A stretch of 64,000 nt of DNA from Tretioscincus oriximinensis (GCA_022410635.1 JAJVDF010000213.1:173765-237764); one strand, 5' to 3'. Positions 44,824 to 56,520 are shown, counted from the stretch's first letter. The notes: generated by a model from the letters alone, not told the origin. Translations and numbers: made by a program.

Positions 44824-47430
44824 ATCAACTGCCAGCCTCTGGTACATTTACACAGATGCTCATCACTGGTGTATAAAATGTTCCATTATGTCTCTGCAAT
44901 GTATACCTAGCTTCATTCCTACCAATATCACTTACGCGATTACCGGTATTTACTTACCATATCTGGCATATCTCTGAGGGTTCAATTCCACTGCAAATAA
45001 GCACAAATGTTCAAAGCATTGAACGTTCTTGATGTTTTTTGTAGAATCATCTCTCTTTTGCAAATGTTTTGCGGATCCAAAAGAAAATTTGTCAGAATAT
45101 TCTGAAATTTTGTTTTTATTTTTAAGGATTAATAACAGCCAATGTGTGTTTCATGGTAATTATTTTTTGTTCTTAATGTTATAGACTTTTCAGAGTCAAG
45201 ATTAAGTGTTAAATTAGGATTTCATTCTAAGCACTTGCCTTCATTTATTCATAACTTGCAAACTATGGTTGCAGTTTTAGAGAAGACATTTAAGTGGAAG
45301 AGAAAACAGCTTTTGTAGGCAGAAAGGGTATGTCATTAAATTTAAAAAAGTAATTTTAAATTTCATAATACTGTTGGGAATAGGGTAGGAAAGTGTGATG
45401 TAGTTGCACACAGCACTTTGCTCAGGAAGGTTATTAATGGCAAGTGGGGAAGAACAGGGAACTTGATTATATCAGCAGATCAAATCAAGCTAAGGTTTAG
45501 AGATCTATTAAAGAAAAATGCTTTCAGAGTAATAGCTATATTTCTTGAAATGGCAAACCAAAAGTCTATCAGAGACAAATATGAGATAAATCTGCAACTT
45601 CCCAGAAAACAGGGAAAAACTCAAAATAGGCTTGTCTAATCAACAAGATAGGTTTAAGAGTTGCCAGCCCAGTGGTAGGCGTAGCTTAAGTCCCTGGTTC
45701 CAGCCTGATGATGGGCTGTGCNGGACTGTCAATCAGATGCGCTGCCTACACACTCCTGCTACCATGGCCATTTCTCTCCAATTTCATGTTATATGTTTCA
45801 GTATTCACTGTAAAGCTTATGGTAAACAAATGAAGTTGCTGCTTAGTTGCTAAATCTTGCATTGCTTTTGCTTAACTATTTTGTTTTGCATTGCATTTGT
45901 TTAAACTATTTGTAATTAAATGGTGAAGGAATGTTGTCTTGTATCTATCCTGCTTTTACCTTAGCCCACAATCAATTACTGTATTNCTAACTTATTTGAT
46001 TTGCTTTGTAACATTTCCAGTTTTTTAACTTTAGTAGACAGTGCATGTATAAAGGTAGCTAGCATGGCAAGTCACTTTGTGCATGGCTTGCCTTATTCCA
46101 TAATCCTGAAAGACTGCTCAAATGATTACTAATCAAGTTGCCTTGCTGGGGGAAGTGTTTGTACCTTATAGCTATTTTCCCTTTTCTTTCATGCTAGCCT
46201 GTTGCACTATGCAGTATGATCAACTCCTTTTCATTTAGTGTGAGACTGCTACAAGCCAATTACAGGGACATGGAAAATCCTGTTTTGAGTCAGGACCCCA
46301 CCCCCAAGACCAGGAAACAGAGCCTCAGGGTGGGCAACGTGTGAACATTTTGCGCTTGGACTTTTATGACATTACTACATTTCCTCTTCTTTCTAGGCAG
46401 TGGGAACAAGGTGGCCGTTGTAAAACCGATACATGTTCCCAAGAAATATGGTAANCCTAATCTAACATATTGTAGCACTATTTTCATGCAGACAATGAAA
46501 AATAGTGAGTTCCTTAAAATGGATTACTAAGCATTTGCAAACAAGGCTATGTGGAATTAGCCACTGTAAAACACCAATAAAAGTGTCTGAAAGAAGGAAA
46601 GACAGACACTCAGGAAACACTATTTTCCCATAAACTCAACTCCTGTTCATTAGAATACTTCCAGTATATTTTCCCTCAGAGAGCTCAGCAGTCTAAGGTC
46701 AAGCTGACAGAAACTTTCGTATAGGAGAAAAGCAAGATAGAAATAGAAGAGAAAAAAACTGCCTTTCTCCCATTGTCGTGGGCCCTGTTCACCATTGTTC
46801 ATTCACAAGCAATTCTTCATGGGTATCACTATACCAGAATGCTGCATTTTAGCATCAATGTGGTGCTTCCAGTTAATGAAACAGTTGCATAGAATTTTTT
46901 TNAAAAAGTAAGAAAAAAGCAGCTTAAAGAAAAAAACCCAATCACAAACCATTATAGCCTACTTTCTTAGTTTTAAACTGACACTTTAAAGGCCGTCTTA
47001 AGCAAAGACATCTTTTTCTAGAAGTAATCCTATTTACACACATGTTCTCTACAGTTTTCTTCTTTTCTTTAAAAAAGTATTAAAGGATTTTCTGTATTGC
47101 AGACAGTGACTTCACACATGCTAACTCCCTTGAAGCCCATGTACAGCTGAGAAGTCCGTTTTCATAGTGAAAATGCATTTGCAGAATTGGCACTATATGT
47201 AGGCACAACATAAGGTATCTGTGAGTCTAATTTACACTTTATTTAAGGCATTTATATATTTTATTTTTCTTTTAATATCTCATAATGGTTTACAAGACAT
47301 ATGAAACAATGTGTAAGAACACACAAAACAAAAACACATTAATATCATGGATATTACGAATAAACAAAAACTCCTTCCATACAAGCCAGTATTTGATGCC
47401 ACAAATGAGTTTGTACTTCTTTGTTATGCG
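44823..47430. other. Unique sequence with a partial hAT-like terminus
   Basis: At 46428-46456 the words ACATGTTCCCAAGAAATATGG and TAANCCTA resemble the right end of the hAT group at 5640 and 58256. No left end is seen. Otherwise no repeat family or gene. Confidence 0.4.
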
Positions 47431-47584
47431 TATTAGTATAATGAAGAACAAAGTTTTTTCAATGGGATATAGGACATTTTGGGACAAGGGAGAGGCAGAG
47501 CTTGCTTTGTTCTNCATTATACTAATAGATAGGATAAAGCAAGCTCTGCCTCTCCCTTGTCCCAAAAGGACCTATATACCATTG
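47431..47584. repeat. Two overlapping inverted repeats
   Basis: Inverted repeat B: 47460-47513 pairs with 47531-47584, 54-base arms with about five mismatches around a core that matches exactly (GGGACAAGGGAGAGGCAGAG). Inverted repeat A: 47431-47453 pairs perfectly with 47505-47527, allowing for one N (TATTAGTATAATGAAGAACA and its complement). A' lies in the loop and inner end of B, so the two pairings overlap. Adjacent short MITEs or template-switch synthesis could create this. Confidence 0.85.
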
Positions 47585-48366
47585 TAAAAAAGTAAAACTC
47601 TGCATCAAGGACTACCAGTGTAATAAGTTGCATTTAGACTGGGTTTAAAATGTTACATCAATACTCGATTTGACAAACAGGATTACCTATGTATCACTGT
47701 ACTAGCACATTATACACCTGATTAAACTGGGTTTAAAAAGTAGCAGTTTAAAGAACATTTGCAATGGAACTCTTGTTTATTGGGAAAATGTGAATTTTGG
47801 ACGTGATATCTGGCTGCAGTTCTAGTGATAATGGGAAGGGGGGGCTTTTGGGACGTGTTCCATGGGAATGTTAGAAATATGTGTCAGCAGAATATTTAAA
47901 TTGCACATTGTTTTGCTGATGTGAAAAATGCAAATGATAAATGAAAGTTTAAATAATGAATATACACAGAGGTTATACTGAAGTTGTTTAATTACACTGT
48001 TTAAACAGTAAATAATTGTATCTCAGTGATGTTGTACAATAATACCATATTACATGATTGCAAATTAACATATTGTAACATCAAGATTGGTTCTTTCTTG
48101 AAGAATTGTCTTGAAGAGTCTCTAAGTAAATACAAGATCTGAGTACCAGAAGATTTTTTTCCAACTATAAGACACTCTTTAATATTTTTATTAATAACTT
48201 GGATCGTGAGGTACATGGACGTGGATGACAATTAANAGCCAATCTGCTTCACTTGCAACTGCTGCTGTGAAAATAGATTGGAGCTTGTAATCATGATGTG
48301 ACATCAGGCAGCCCAGGAGAAAATGAGGTGAAGATATCAGTTTCCTTAACCTGTGATCCTGCTTCC
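47585..48366. other. AT-rich sequence, nothing recognised
   Basis: No gene or repeat family recognised. Confidence 0.45.
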
Positions 48367-48828
48367 TAGATTAACCAGATTTTCTGAGGCCCAAACTAGG
48401 GTAATTAATATTCATGCTAATTTGCAAANGACCCACCAACATGCATATCCCTCCAAAATCCACGCCCAAGAAATCTGCAAAGCATATGAAATTTTTTAAA
48501 GTGAGAAAATTTGTATTTTTTATTTTTTACTGTGGGAAGGGTGCGTTCAAGAGCTGGCCCCAGTAGCCAGATCCCCTAGTGGTAATGCGATGAATTTTGG
48601 TTTTTTTGTTTTTAATTGAAGTGTGTGAGAATTTTTTGTCTTTTACTGAGGGGATGGTGCGTTCAGGAGCTGGGCCTGGTTGCCAGAGCCCCCTAATGGT
48701 GGTGCAGTGAATTTAAAAAAATCTCAGCAAAAAATGGGGAAATGGCGTTTTCCCCCCCCCCTCCGGAGGGTGGGTTAGACACCCCAAACGGGTTTCCCCC
48801 AAAAAATAGGGGTCATTTTGTCAGCCTA
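48367..48828 (-). mobile_element. hAT-type MITE with perfect 8-bp duplication
   Basis: Termini TAGATTAACCAGATTTTCTG (left) and GTCAGCCTA (right) are flanked by identical CTGCTTCC (48359-48366 and 48829-48836). Same family as 33482, 51541, 58008 and 60578, in the opposite orientation. At 462 bp it is longer than 51541 because it has an internal duplication: GGTGCGTTCA(A/G)GAGCTGG occurs at 48540 and 48657. No coding capacity. Confidence 0.9.
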
Positions 48829-49689
48829 CTGCTTCCTACTTTCATTCAAACAATGACACCAGATTTTTTGAGTGGCTTTATTTGAACTGGACTAAACAGA
48901 TTTCACTAACATGAAAAAGTGGCCATCTCACTTCTAATCCATATTAATGACTTTTAAATGTGCTCTTTAATGTGTTTATAGGCATTAGTGTCTGACTACT
49001 ACTATCTCTATGCTATTTCCAAGCTACTTTTCCTTTTCCTTTCTTTTTACTGCTAACAGATTTTTAAAATTTATTTTCAAAATATCTTGCAAAAATTCTG
49101 TCAAAGTACAGTAGCACATTAAAGTTATTCGTTTGTGTATGTATGTGTGTGTTTGTGTATGAAAATATAATAATAAAAAATGTANACTCTTAACTTCAAG
49201 TTTTCAATTTTGTGTAATCAGCACATATTCCTTATTTTTATGTTCTATTTTTATGCTATTTCAACTATGTACATAAGTCATTGTGCTTTCCTATCCTTGC
49301 CTATTAAACACTCACTTACATTGACTGTTATAACAAAACATGTTGAAAGGAAAGTAAGACCAGGGTCAGATCCGCATATGGGTAAACATATACTGTTATT
49401 ACTAAAATATGCATTTTTTAAAAAAACATTAGTCAGGTTTCGTCATTGAAAAGACTATAAGAGATAACTAGCTATGATTTTGCTTATTAAAAAAAAGATT
49501 TAAATCTAGTTTTAATCGAAAAGCTGGCCAGAAACATCTGCTGAGAGCCCTAACAGATTTCTGTGTCTCCATCATATCATCATATATGGTACATATTCAG
49601 TTATGTGCCACATGATCTTAATTCACACTAGCCTCTAAGAAATAATGATGATGATGATATGATAAACTAAACAAAGGAAGAAGTACTAT
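48829..49689. other. AT-rich sequence, nothing recognised
   Basis: Short (GT)-rich stretch at 49133-49156 and a (GAT)n-like run near 49646-49658. No gene. Confidence 0.45.
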
Positions 49690-50070
49690 TCAGAAGTCAC
49701 TGCTACAGTAAATAGCAGCGGCAGCTGGCGCAGCTTGGGGCTGGGGGGGCGCAAGTTCCTCCAGCCTTGGCAAGGTTAGGAAAGTGGCTGGAAGGAGACA
49801 CATTCAGGCAGTTACCGGTGTCTCTCTCAGTCTGCAAGTTGATTGTCAATACAAAATGGCACCTCTGCGGAAACTGAGAGAAAGACTGTAGCCCCTCCTA
49901 GGCAGCCCTCCCATTGGTTCAGGGATTAGCAACCCCTTTTGCCAATTAAAAATGCTGCCTGGAGCTTTCTGATTTGTTGGCAGCTCCTCTATGAAAGGAG
50001 ATTTTATAATTGATTTTAATCTCTGAGTGTTCGGCGAACCCCACAAACACAGTGGTCAGCCACTATTGGT
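49690..50070. repeat. GC-richer promoter-like or LTR-like block
   Basis: Differs from its AT-rich flanks. On the plus strand it has CCCATTGGTTC (reverse CCAAT, 49910), GCCAATTAAAA (49940) and TTTTATAATT (50002), a CCAAT/TATA-like order, then GTTCGGCGAACC, a short palindrome (50030-50041). No second copy in this window, so an LTR origin cannot be shown. Confidence 0.3.
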
Positions 50071-50697
50071 AAATAGGTTTTGCCACAAGGAACAAAATGA
50101 AGACTATTCCCTACACACTACACNTCATCTCTGAAGAGGAGAATTAGGTGAAGCAAGCAGGAGTAGCCCACATACTAAGCACTTTTGGAAAAGAAAAGAT
50201 ATATTTGAGATATTATGAACAATTTCTCACTTCGCCTAAGCCCTGAAAATCACTAGTATATGTGTTTGAAGCCAACGTACACTTCAAATAGATTTTCACA
50301 TTTCCATTAAACCTAATTATATGAATAAAATCCGGGAATGACAGAGACATTTATAATACTTAATAACTATGTATGATTCCCTATTGTAGTTGCATTTCTA
50401 AGAAAAACCTATAGTGACTAATTGTTATGTAAACTGCTGTTCACATTTACAGCATTGTGTGAATGATAATCATAGTCATTGTGCTAAGGAACAGAGCCTA
50501 TTATTTAAAGCAAAAGAGGTACTTAAATGATTGACACTGTAAGGTGAGGTTGCTCTTATAGACAAAGTATGATGCTGGGTTTGAATTTTAAGATCTCCCT
50601 AACTTAGGTTGATAATAAGCAATGGGGTTTTAAAATAGTGCCCATTAATTAATTAANAACTGTAATAAAGTTTTCTATTTTAATAGTTTTTATGTTT
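50071..50697. other. AT-rich sequence, nothing recognised
   Basis: No gene or repeat family recognised. Confidence 0.45.
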
Positions 50698-50765
50698 TTA
50701 CTAGTGATCCACTCTGAAACCTTCAGGTGGAATACAAATATAAGTAAGCAAATAAATAAATAAAT
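50698..50765 (+). repeat. SINE 3' tail fragment
   Basis: ATCCACTCTGAAACCTTCAG, GTGGAATACAAATATAAGT and (AAATAAAT)n. A strongly diverged SINE tail. Confidence 0.6.
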
Positions 50766-51532
50766 ACCCCAATTGCTGTTATCTTCAGTTCCATTACAGA
50801 TATACATCCAGAGCTTCTAAAGATGACTAGACTATTCACTCCTACGCACATGTAAAGTATTCATATAATTCAAAATGATTGGGCCAAAAAAACCAAACCA
50901 AATCCCCTAAACCTTTCAATGATAAAATTAGGTGCCTTTTTTACTATTGACAAGTTCAAANGTATGGTGTCTTGGGCAGAAAGGCAAGGTGATATTACAA
51001 AATTGCAGTGATTCGATAAGGTTCTATACTGTTGTTCACTCTTTCCCTATGCAATGAAGTTAGCTCCCTTTAATGAAGCAAATGAATATGGAAATCTGCA
51101 GTTTTTTCTACTAAAATTTTCTAGGTTTTCTAGAATATTCTAGTAAATATTTCTAGAGATGGGCAGGAATCATGCAGGGAATTGTATGTCTAAAGTCATT
51201 TTGAAAGCTGAGAATTGTATGCTGGATGGGTACAAATGTTTTGTCTAATAAGAAGCAAATTGTAAAACAGATTCCTGTACAGGCGCATTAAGGTGTGCTT
51301 TCTGCCAGGTCTCCCACAAAAAGTTCAAGTTGCTACTGAAATTCAGAAGGGAAATTTGCTTTTGATGTCCCCTTATAGCAGTGTTTCTCTGAATCCAAGC
51401 CAAAATATTAAAGGATGATCTACTATCCAAAGAGCCACTGGAAAATTAAGTATTTTGTAATCTATTACTGATTTAATTTTTAATAATAAGGTAGGCAGCC
51501 TACAAACAGATTTCAAGCCAAGTAGTATATAT
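50766..51532. other. AT-rich sequence, nothing recognised
   Basis: A local cluster of TTCTAGAAT/TCTAG words at 51117-51156 forms a small hairpin. No gene. Confidence 0.45.
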
Positions 51533-51540
51533 GCTAAGGT

Positions 51541-51872
51541 AGGCTGATCAGATGACCCCTTTTTTGACTTCTCCTTGGAGAGCACCATGTCCCCATTTTT
51601 TGTTGAGGAGAAAATAATATTTTTTTAAAAAAAATCACTGCACCACAACGTATGGGTTCTGGCAACTCCCCTCAGTAATTTTTTTTTTTAAATTCTCATG
51701 CAATTTAAAATTTTCTATGCATTTTAAAAATTCTCAAGTGCTTCACAGATTTCTTGGGTGGGGATTTCAGGGGTGTATGCATGTTGGTGGGTGNNCTGCA
51801 TATTTATGAATATAGAAATTAGCATGAATATTAATTACCCCTGTTTGGGCCTCAGAAAATCTGGTCAGTCTA
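51541..51872 (+). mobile_element. hAT-type MITE with perfect 8-bp duplication
   Basis: Left end AGGCTGATCAGATGACCCCT and right end ATCTGGTCAGTCTA; the flanks are GCTAAGGT on both sides (51533-51540 and 51873-51880). Same family as 48367. The interior keeps GGGGTGTATGCATGTTGGTG and GCATATTTATGAATAT. No open frame of note. Confidence 0.88.
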
Positions 51873-51880
51873 GCTAAGGT

Positions 51881-52289
51881 ATATTAAAATGTATGGTGCC
51901 ACAAATTTAATCTTTTTAGCCTTTAAAAAAACCCTATCCATTTTATTAAAACAGTGTAAATTAGATATCGTTTAGCCTTTTTCTGGACACATATAGATAG
52001 GCTCTTTGCAAATTTCTGCTTTACAAAATATTGTCTTTCTTTCTTATTTCCACTTACTTGAAGGTTTCAAAGTGGTTAACAACAAGAAGATAAAAAAATA
52101 GATCTATTGTAAACAACAATTCCTTAAAGTGAATAAACCCATTTTCTGAAAACTGAGTGCTCAGAATGATATTACTTCTAAAAAGAGCTCATAAAGTTGC
52201 AGACTTTCTGTAACTCAAAATTAACACCTTGACATTAAAGTAGACCATTGCTATTGGAAATGAGCTCGGACTCTAGCCTGGGTTCCNCT
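51881..52289. other. AT-rich sequence, nothing recognised
   Basis: No gene or repeat family recognised. Confidence 0.4.
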
Positions 52290-52510
52290 GACCCCTAGCC
52301 AGCCAGTGCTGTTCCCCCCATCTCCCCGTGCTGCTTTATTGGCATCTGGAGGGACAGCAGAAAGCATTGGGAACTTTCTGGCTTGCGCCTGCGGCGAACA
52401 CCATCAGCTCCTGCCATCTCCCCCAGTGCAGCAGAAGGCCTGTTCCTGCCAACTCCCCANCATGGCAGAGGGCCCGATTCTGCTGCATCTCCCAGTGCCA
52501 GTCATCAATG
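52290..52510 (+). repeat. GC-rich block with short degenerate repeats
   Basis: The words CTGCCATCTCCCCCAGTGCA, CTGCCAACTCCCCANCATGG and CTGCATCTCCCAGTGCC recur at roughly 45-base spacing, with CATCTCCCCGTGCTG earlier. It is a short decayed tandem repeat in GC-rich DNA, which explains the overlapping open frames on both strands. No coding support. Confidence 0.5.
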
Positions 52511-54783
52511 GATAACATTTTGCCGCCAGCATTAGTCCAATCACACAGTTATGTGTATATATATAATGTATATATTCAAACTAATTATAAGCCACCTTAG
52601 GATCATATGGTAATGAGTGAGATATAAATAATATACCTATATAGGAACAAACAAACAGACAGACAGACGAATAATATTTTTCAGGAATTCTACATCAAAT
52701 CAAGATGCACAACTACAATCGCAAGGCAAACACCCTGAGGTTCTTTTTTTTTTTAAATATCCTTGCTACTCCTCTGCCCTACTGCAGAATTTTTCTTAGG
52801 TCTAATATTGTCCTGCCATTGATGAGGATACTTTTTTTTATACTATTCAGGGATTCTACCTGAAAAAGAAAAACTTTTAAATGTAAAGTTTAGGATGTAT
52901 ACATTTTATATACATACTTTTTAAAATATATGTTCTAATAATACTGATTCTCAGTTCCTTCCATAAGTCCTGTTGGATTTGACCTAACATTTTTGGTGAT
53001 TCCATAGGATTTTCACTTTCCATATACACCAGAAATTGCAGTTCATAACAGATGTCTAAACACCTTTAAGCAGCGTGACAGCTTTGTAATCTTCAGTTCT
53101 GAGGGGTTTGCATTACTGTCTGGAAGGATTTGGATAGCACTTTCAGATAATTAATTGATACTGCTGCATCATTTGCACGCAAAATATTGAACAGGATGGA
53201 ATGCTATTAATTGTTCTGTTTTGCTGAACCATCAGGTTGCTGTTTGTAAGGATGAATAACAAAGAAATGATTGAATTACATTTGAATTTTAAAAATAGCT
53301 TATGAAATATCCTTTAAAATAGTATTCAAATGTCATTTAAAAATTCATTTTTTCCCTTCAAAATATTTAAAAAGTGATATAGCCAATTTTCTAAAACTAG
53401 TTTAGTTTTAGAATTATTAATTTTACGTTAATTGCAAAAACTGCAATTAAGTTTCTTAAACCTTTATTTAACAACGAAATTTGTCAAAATAATTTGGCAC
53501 TGGCATTGTATGAGGTGTGCACAACTACTGCTTTTGGCAGGCATTACATTTTATTATCTCATTATAAACTTAGTGAATTTTATTTCGTAAGAAATTCAAA
53601 GTTATATTCATTGCAATACACCATTGAATATATTCTAAAATTAAATTCATTTATATACTGGTAGCTGTTCAGTTAATGACTAGCTATATTTCTGACTTAA
53701 TCATTGAAATTAATTAATCTCTTTCTTTCCTGCATTCAGTTCTAATTTTTTTACACTTTTATTAAATTAAAATCTTCTTTAAAATTGTAAAGATTATTAG
53801 TATACAGTCCATAACTATTGAACAAACATACATTTTAGGAGATATGTCACAAATTAATTGTTAATTAAACTAAATTTAATTGTTTAGTTAAATTAAAATG
53901 CATTCTTAACATTAAAAGTAAACTTGTAACATTTATTTATTGAACATTGTAATATGATCTAGCAGTTGATTTTAAAAAGAGATTTTAAAATGAACAACAA
54001 CAACATTTATTTATAATGCCCCTTTCACCAAAGGATGGCTCACATAGCTTTGTTGCTTTCTCCATAACAGACACTCTGTGAGGTAAGAGATTTCTAAAAA
54101 ATACTGACAGTAGATGATAGCTAGTAAATAATATTTTGTTAAAAGAAGTACGTTTAATTGTTTGATGATGGAAGCCAGAANTCTTAAAGCCCATAGGAAT
54201 AAGCTGTCTAGAATCCTATTAGCCATAAGAGATGTAGAAAATGTTCTTTTGAAACAATGTGTTTGAAGTGGATTGATTATTTGCCAATGATTTCAACATT
54301 TCTTCCTGTGTGGGAAAGTGACATGGAATTTATGATAAACTGTAATATGCCTATCAGAACTTGGTCACTCTCTTTAAAGCTTAGACTGCAAGATGAGTTA
54401 AACAGCCCAATGTTATTTCTAGTGATCTAGCANATATGGGCTAATCATGCAAACAATGTAGTATTGAATTATGATGTTGGACATAAAATAATTTTTGTAA
54501 ACAAATCTCTGTACAAATCAAGTAACTGTATATATTAATACATTTTTATTGGTACAAGTCTTTTTTAGATCAAACCAATAATGAGGTCATTTATGAACGT
54601 CAACTTGCTGAACATAATAACCACATTCTGTGTAACATTGCCCAGTTTAAAATTTTTGTCTATATATCTGATGCTTTATGATGACAAATGTCAAAATTAG
54701 AATTTAGATTATAGCATCAAGGTATAAGTTGGAGAACTTTTTTTTATTTGATTATCATTTTATTGTTTAAAAATATTGAAATC
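52511..54783. other. TE-poor AT-rich stretch
   Basis: More than 2 kb with no recognised repeat apart from an (ACAG)n-like word near 52650-52668. 53130-53270 has a conserved-element look (CAGATAATTAATTGATACTG, GCATCATTTGCACGC, GCTATTAATTGTTCTG), with several homeodomain-type ATTA motifs. No coding frame. The remainder is very AT-rich. Confidence 0.4.
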
Positions 54784-54791
54784 ATTCTAAT

Positions 54792-55308
54792 CAGGGCTTT
54801 TTTTGTGACGGAACGGCACCTTTTATTTAGGCAGGGCGGGGGGCGGGGGCGGAGTTGGAGTTAGCGGGGGCGGGGGCGGAGTTAGTGGGTGTGGCCGCCT
54901 CTGCTCCCCCCGCCCCTCCCCCTGCCGCTCCCCCCACCTAAATAAAAGGTGCTGGTACTGCGGCGTTAGCCGCCGGTGAGGAGGGCGTGGCGTTATAGGA
55001 GGAGGAGGTGTTATTGGCCTCCGCTAACGCCACGCCCCCCTCGCTGCCGGCTAACGCTGCAGTACTGGCACCTTTTATTTAGGCGGCGGGAGGCAGAGTT
55101 AGCGGGGGGCAGGCCGCGGGAATGCGCGGCAGCAGCCGCCTCCGCTCCCCCGCCCCACCCCCGCCCCCCCGCCTAAATAAAAGGTGCCGGTACTGCTGCA
55201 TTAGCCGCCGGCGAGGGGGGCATGGCATTAGCGGAGGCCACTGCCGCCCCGCCCCCCGCTGCCTCCGGTGTTAGTACCGGCACCTTTTATTCTGGAAAAA
55301 AAGCACTG
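54792..55308. mobile_element. Palindromic GC-rich hAT element, perfect 8-bp duplication
   Basis: Ends are CAGGGCTTTTTTT and, from the right, CAGTGCTTTTTTTCC. Identical ATTCTAAT flanks both sides (54784-54791 and 55309-55316), diagnostic of hAT transposition. The module GGCACCTTTTATTTAGGC occurs five times in alternating orientation: 54814, 54937 (inverted), 55067, 55171 (inverted) and 55279 (partial). Modules bracket GC-rich arms (GTTAGCCGCCGG and complements). It has no transposase; the short frame at 54976-55176 is chance. Clean ends suggest a relatively recent insertion. Confidence 0.93.
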
Positions 55309-55725
55309 ATTCTAATACAAATAATTAGAGTCTGAACTATAAATATGCAAATATTGGATAATAGAATGACATTCATAATTCTAAATATAAATAGTTTGTG
55401 ACTGATATCCTGGACTGAAGATGGAATGTACCACATAATTTTGTTGTATAACTTATCTAAAAATATTTATATGTGCTATACATATTTTGGTGGTAACTAA
55501 TGTATTTGCTGATACTTCAATAATATTTGTAAAGATTTTATAGTAGGTTACCACTACTTACTTTGAACCTGCAATGTTATATTGAGTGTCACATATTATA
55601 TTAGATCCCTGATTCAAAACAAATCCAAGAATAAATAACCAAATCAAGTTTAAAATATTTGAAAATTGAATAAATATTTTAAAAGAATACAGTAGTATTA
55701 TGCTAGATGTCACCAGACACATGTA
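55309..55725. other. AT-rich sequence, nothing recognised
   Basis: No gene or repeat family recognised. Confidence 0.45.
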
Positions 55726-56067
55726 CCCTTGATTTTTGCAATTGACATTTCAGGCTCATTTCAAGCAACAAGTTTTGCCTCTTTATACATCTGTGATGAG
55801 GCCACATTTGGAATACTGTATTCAATTCTGGTCACCACATCTCAAGAGGGATATTATGGAACTAGAGAAGGTGCAGAAAAGGGCACCAAGAATGATCAAG
55901 GGTCTGGATCTTATGAAGTCAGGCTGCAATGTCTGGGCCTCTTCAGCTTCGAAAGGTGACATTTGAAAGGTGATCTGATTGAAGTGTACAAAGTCATGCA
56001 TGAGATGGATAGGGTAAATAGAGAAAAAATGTTTTCTCTATCACACAACACTAGGACCAGAGGGCAC
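55726..56067 (+). pseudogene. CR1 LINE reverse-transcriptase C-terminus, broken
   Basis: The frame from 55736 reads LYTSVMRPHLEYCIQFWSPH then LKRDIMELEKVQKRAPRMIK, the conserved end of the CR1 RT domain ('vRPhLEYcvQfWsP...iE.lE.vQrRatk.i'). After GLDLMKSG the frame is lost and the related GDLI..YK motif (AAGGTGATCTGATTGAAGTG) is in another frame. It is 5'-truncated, frameshifted and inactive. The copy continues after a SINE-tail insertion at 56158. Confidence 0.88.
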
Positions 56068-56103
56068 TTCTGAGACCTTCGGGTATAGGGCGGGGTATAA
56101 GAA

Positions 56104-56138
<35 letters not shown>

Positions 56139-56157
56139 NNAATAAATAAAACTGATG
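56068..56157 (+). repeat. SINE tail inserted in CR1
   Basis: TTCTGAGACCTTCGGGTATA and GGGCGGGGTATAAG followed by a long (AATA)n run to about 56152. Only the 3' part of the SINE is present. It interrupts the CR1 between AGGACCAGAGGGCAC and AACTGATGGGC. The near-perfect tail suggests a young insertion. Confidence 0.85.
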
Positions 56158-56520
56158 GGCANAAAAGTGAGAACAAAGGAAAAGTATTTTTTCACCCAGA
56201 GGGTCATCAGCCTGTGGAATTNTCTTCCTGAAGAGGTGGTCGTAGCTAACAGCTTGGATAGCTTCAAGACAAGACTAAACAGGTTTATGGACATCAATGG
56301 TATTAATGGGTACTAGGATGGATGTCTGAATGTTGCCTCCGGGATGGAGCAACAGGCAGGACTCCTGAAATACCATTTGCAGGGAGTCACGAACAGGTGC
56401 ATATTTTGCTTTCCTCTGTTCAGACTACCCAAGTGCATCTGGTGGGCCTCTGTGTGACACAGAATGCTGGACTAAATGGGCTGTGGCCTGATCCAGTATG
56501 GCTCTTCTTATGTTCTTAAG
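56158..56520 (+). repeat. CR1 LINE 3' end, continuation
   Basis: Continues with TTTTTTCACCCAGAGGGTCA, TCTTCCTGAAGAGGTGGTCG, GATGGAGCAACAGGCAGGAC and GGCTGTGGCCTGATCCAGTA, ending GCTCTTCTTATGTTCTTAAG. The best-preserved CR1 3' end in the window, useful as a reference for the copies at 7905, 10405, 19436, 27340 and 31800. Confidence 0.85.

Noticed and set aside
44605..44977. Open frames with poly-Ile (minus) and poly-Met (plus)
   Set aside because: They translate the (GAT)n microsatellite at 44763-44822.
47285..47587. Paired open frames of about 90-100 codons on both strands
   Set aside because: The similarity of the two translations comes from the inverted repeat at 47460-47584, not from coding.
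54976..55176. Arg/Pro-rich open frame and apparent CpG island
   Set aside because: It lies wholly within a hAT element with intact ends and target duplication, so a host gene or promoter is not needed to explain the GC content.
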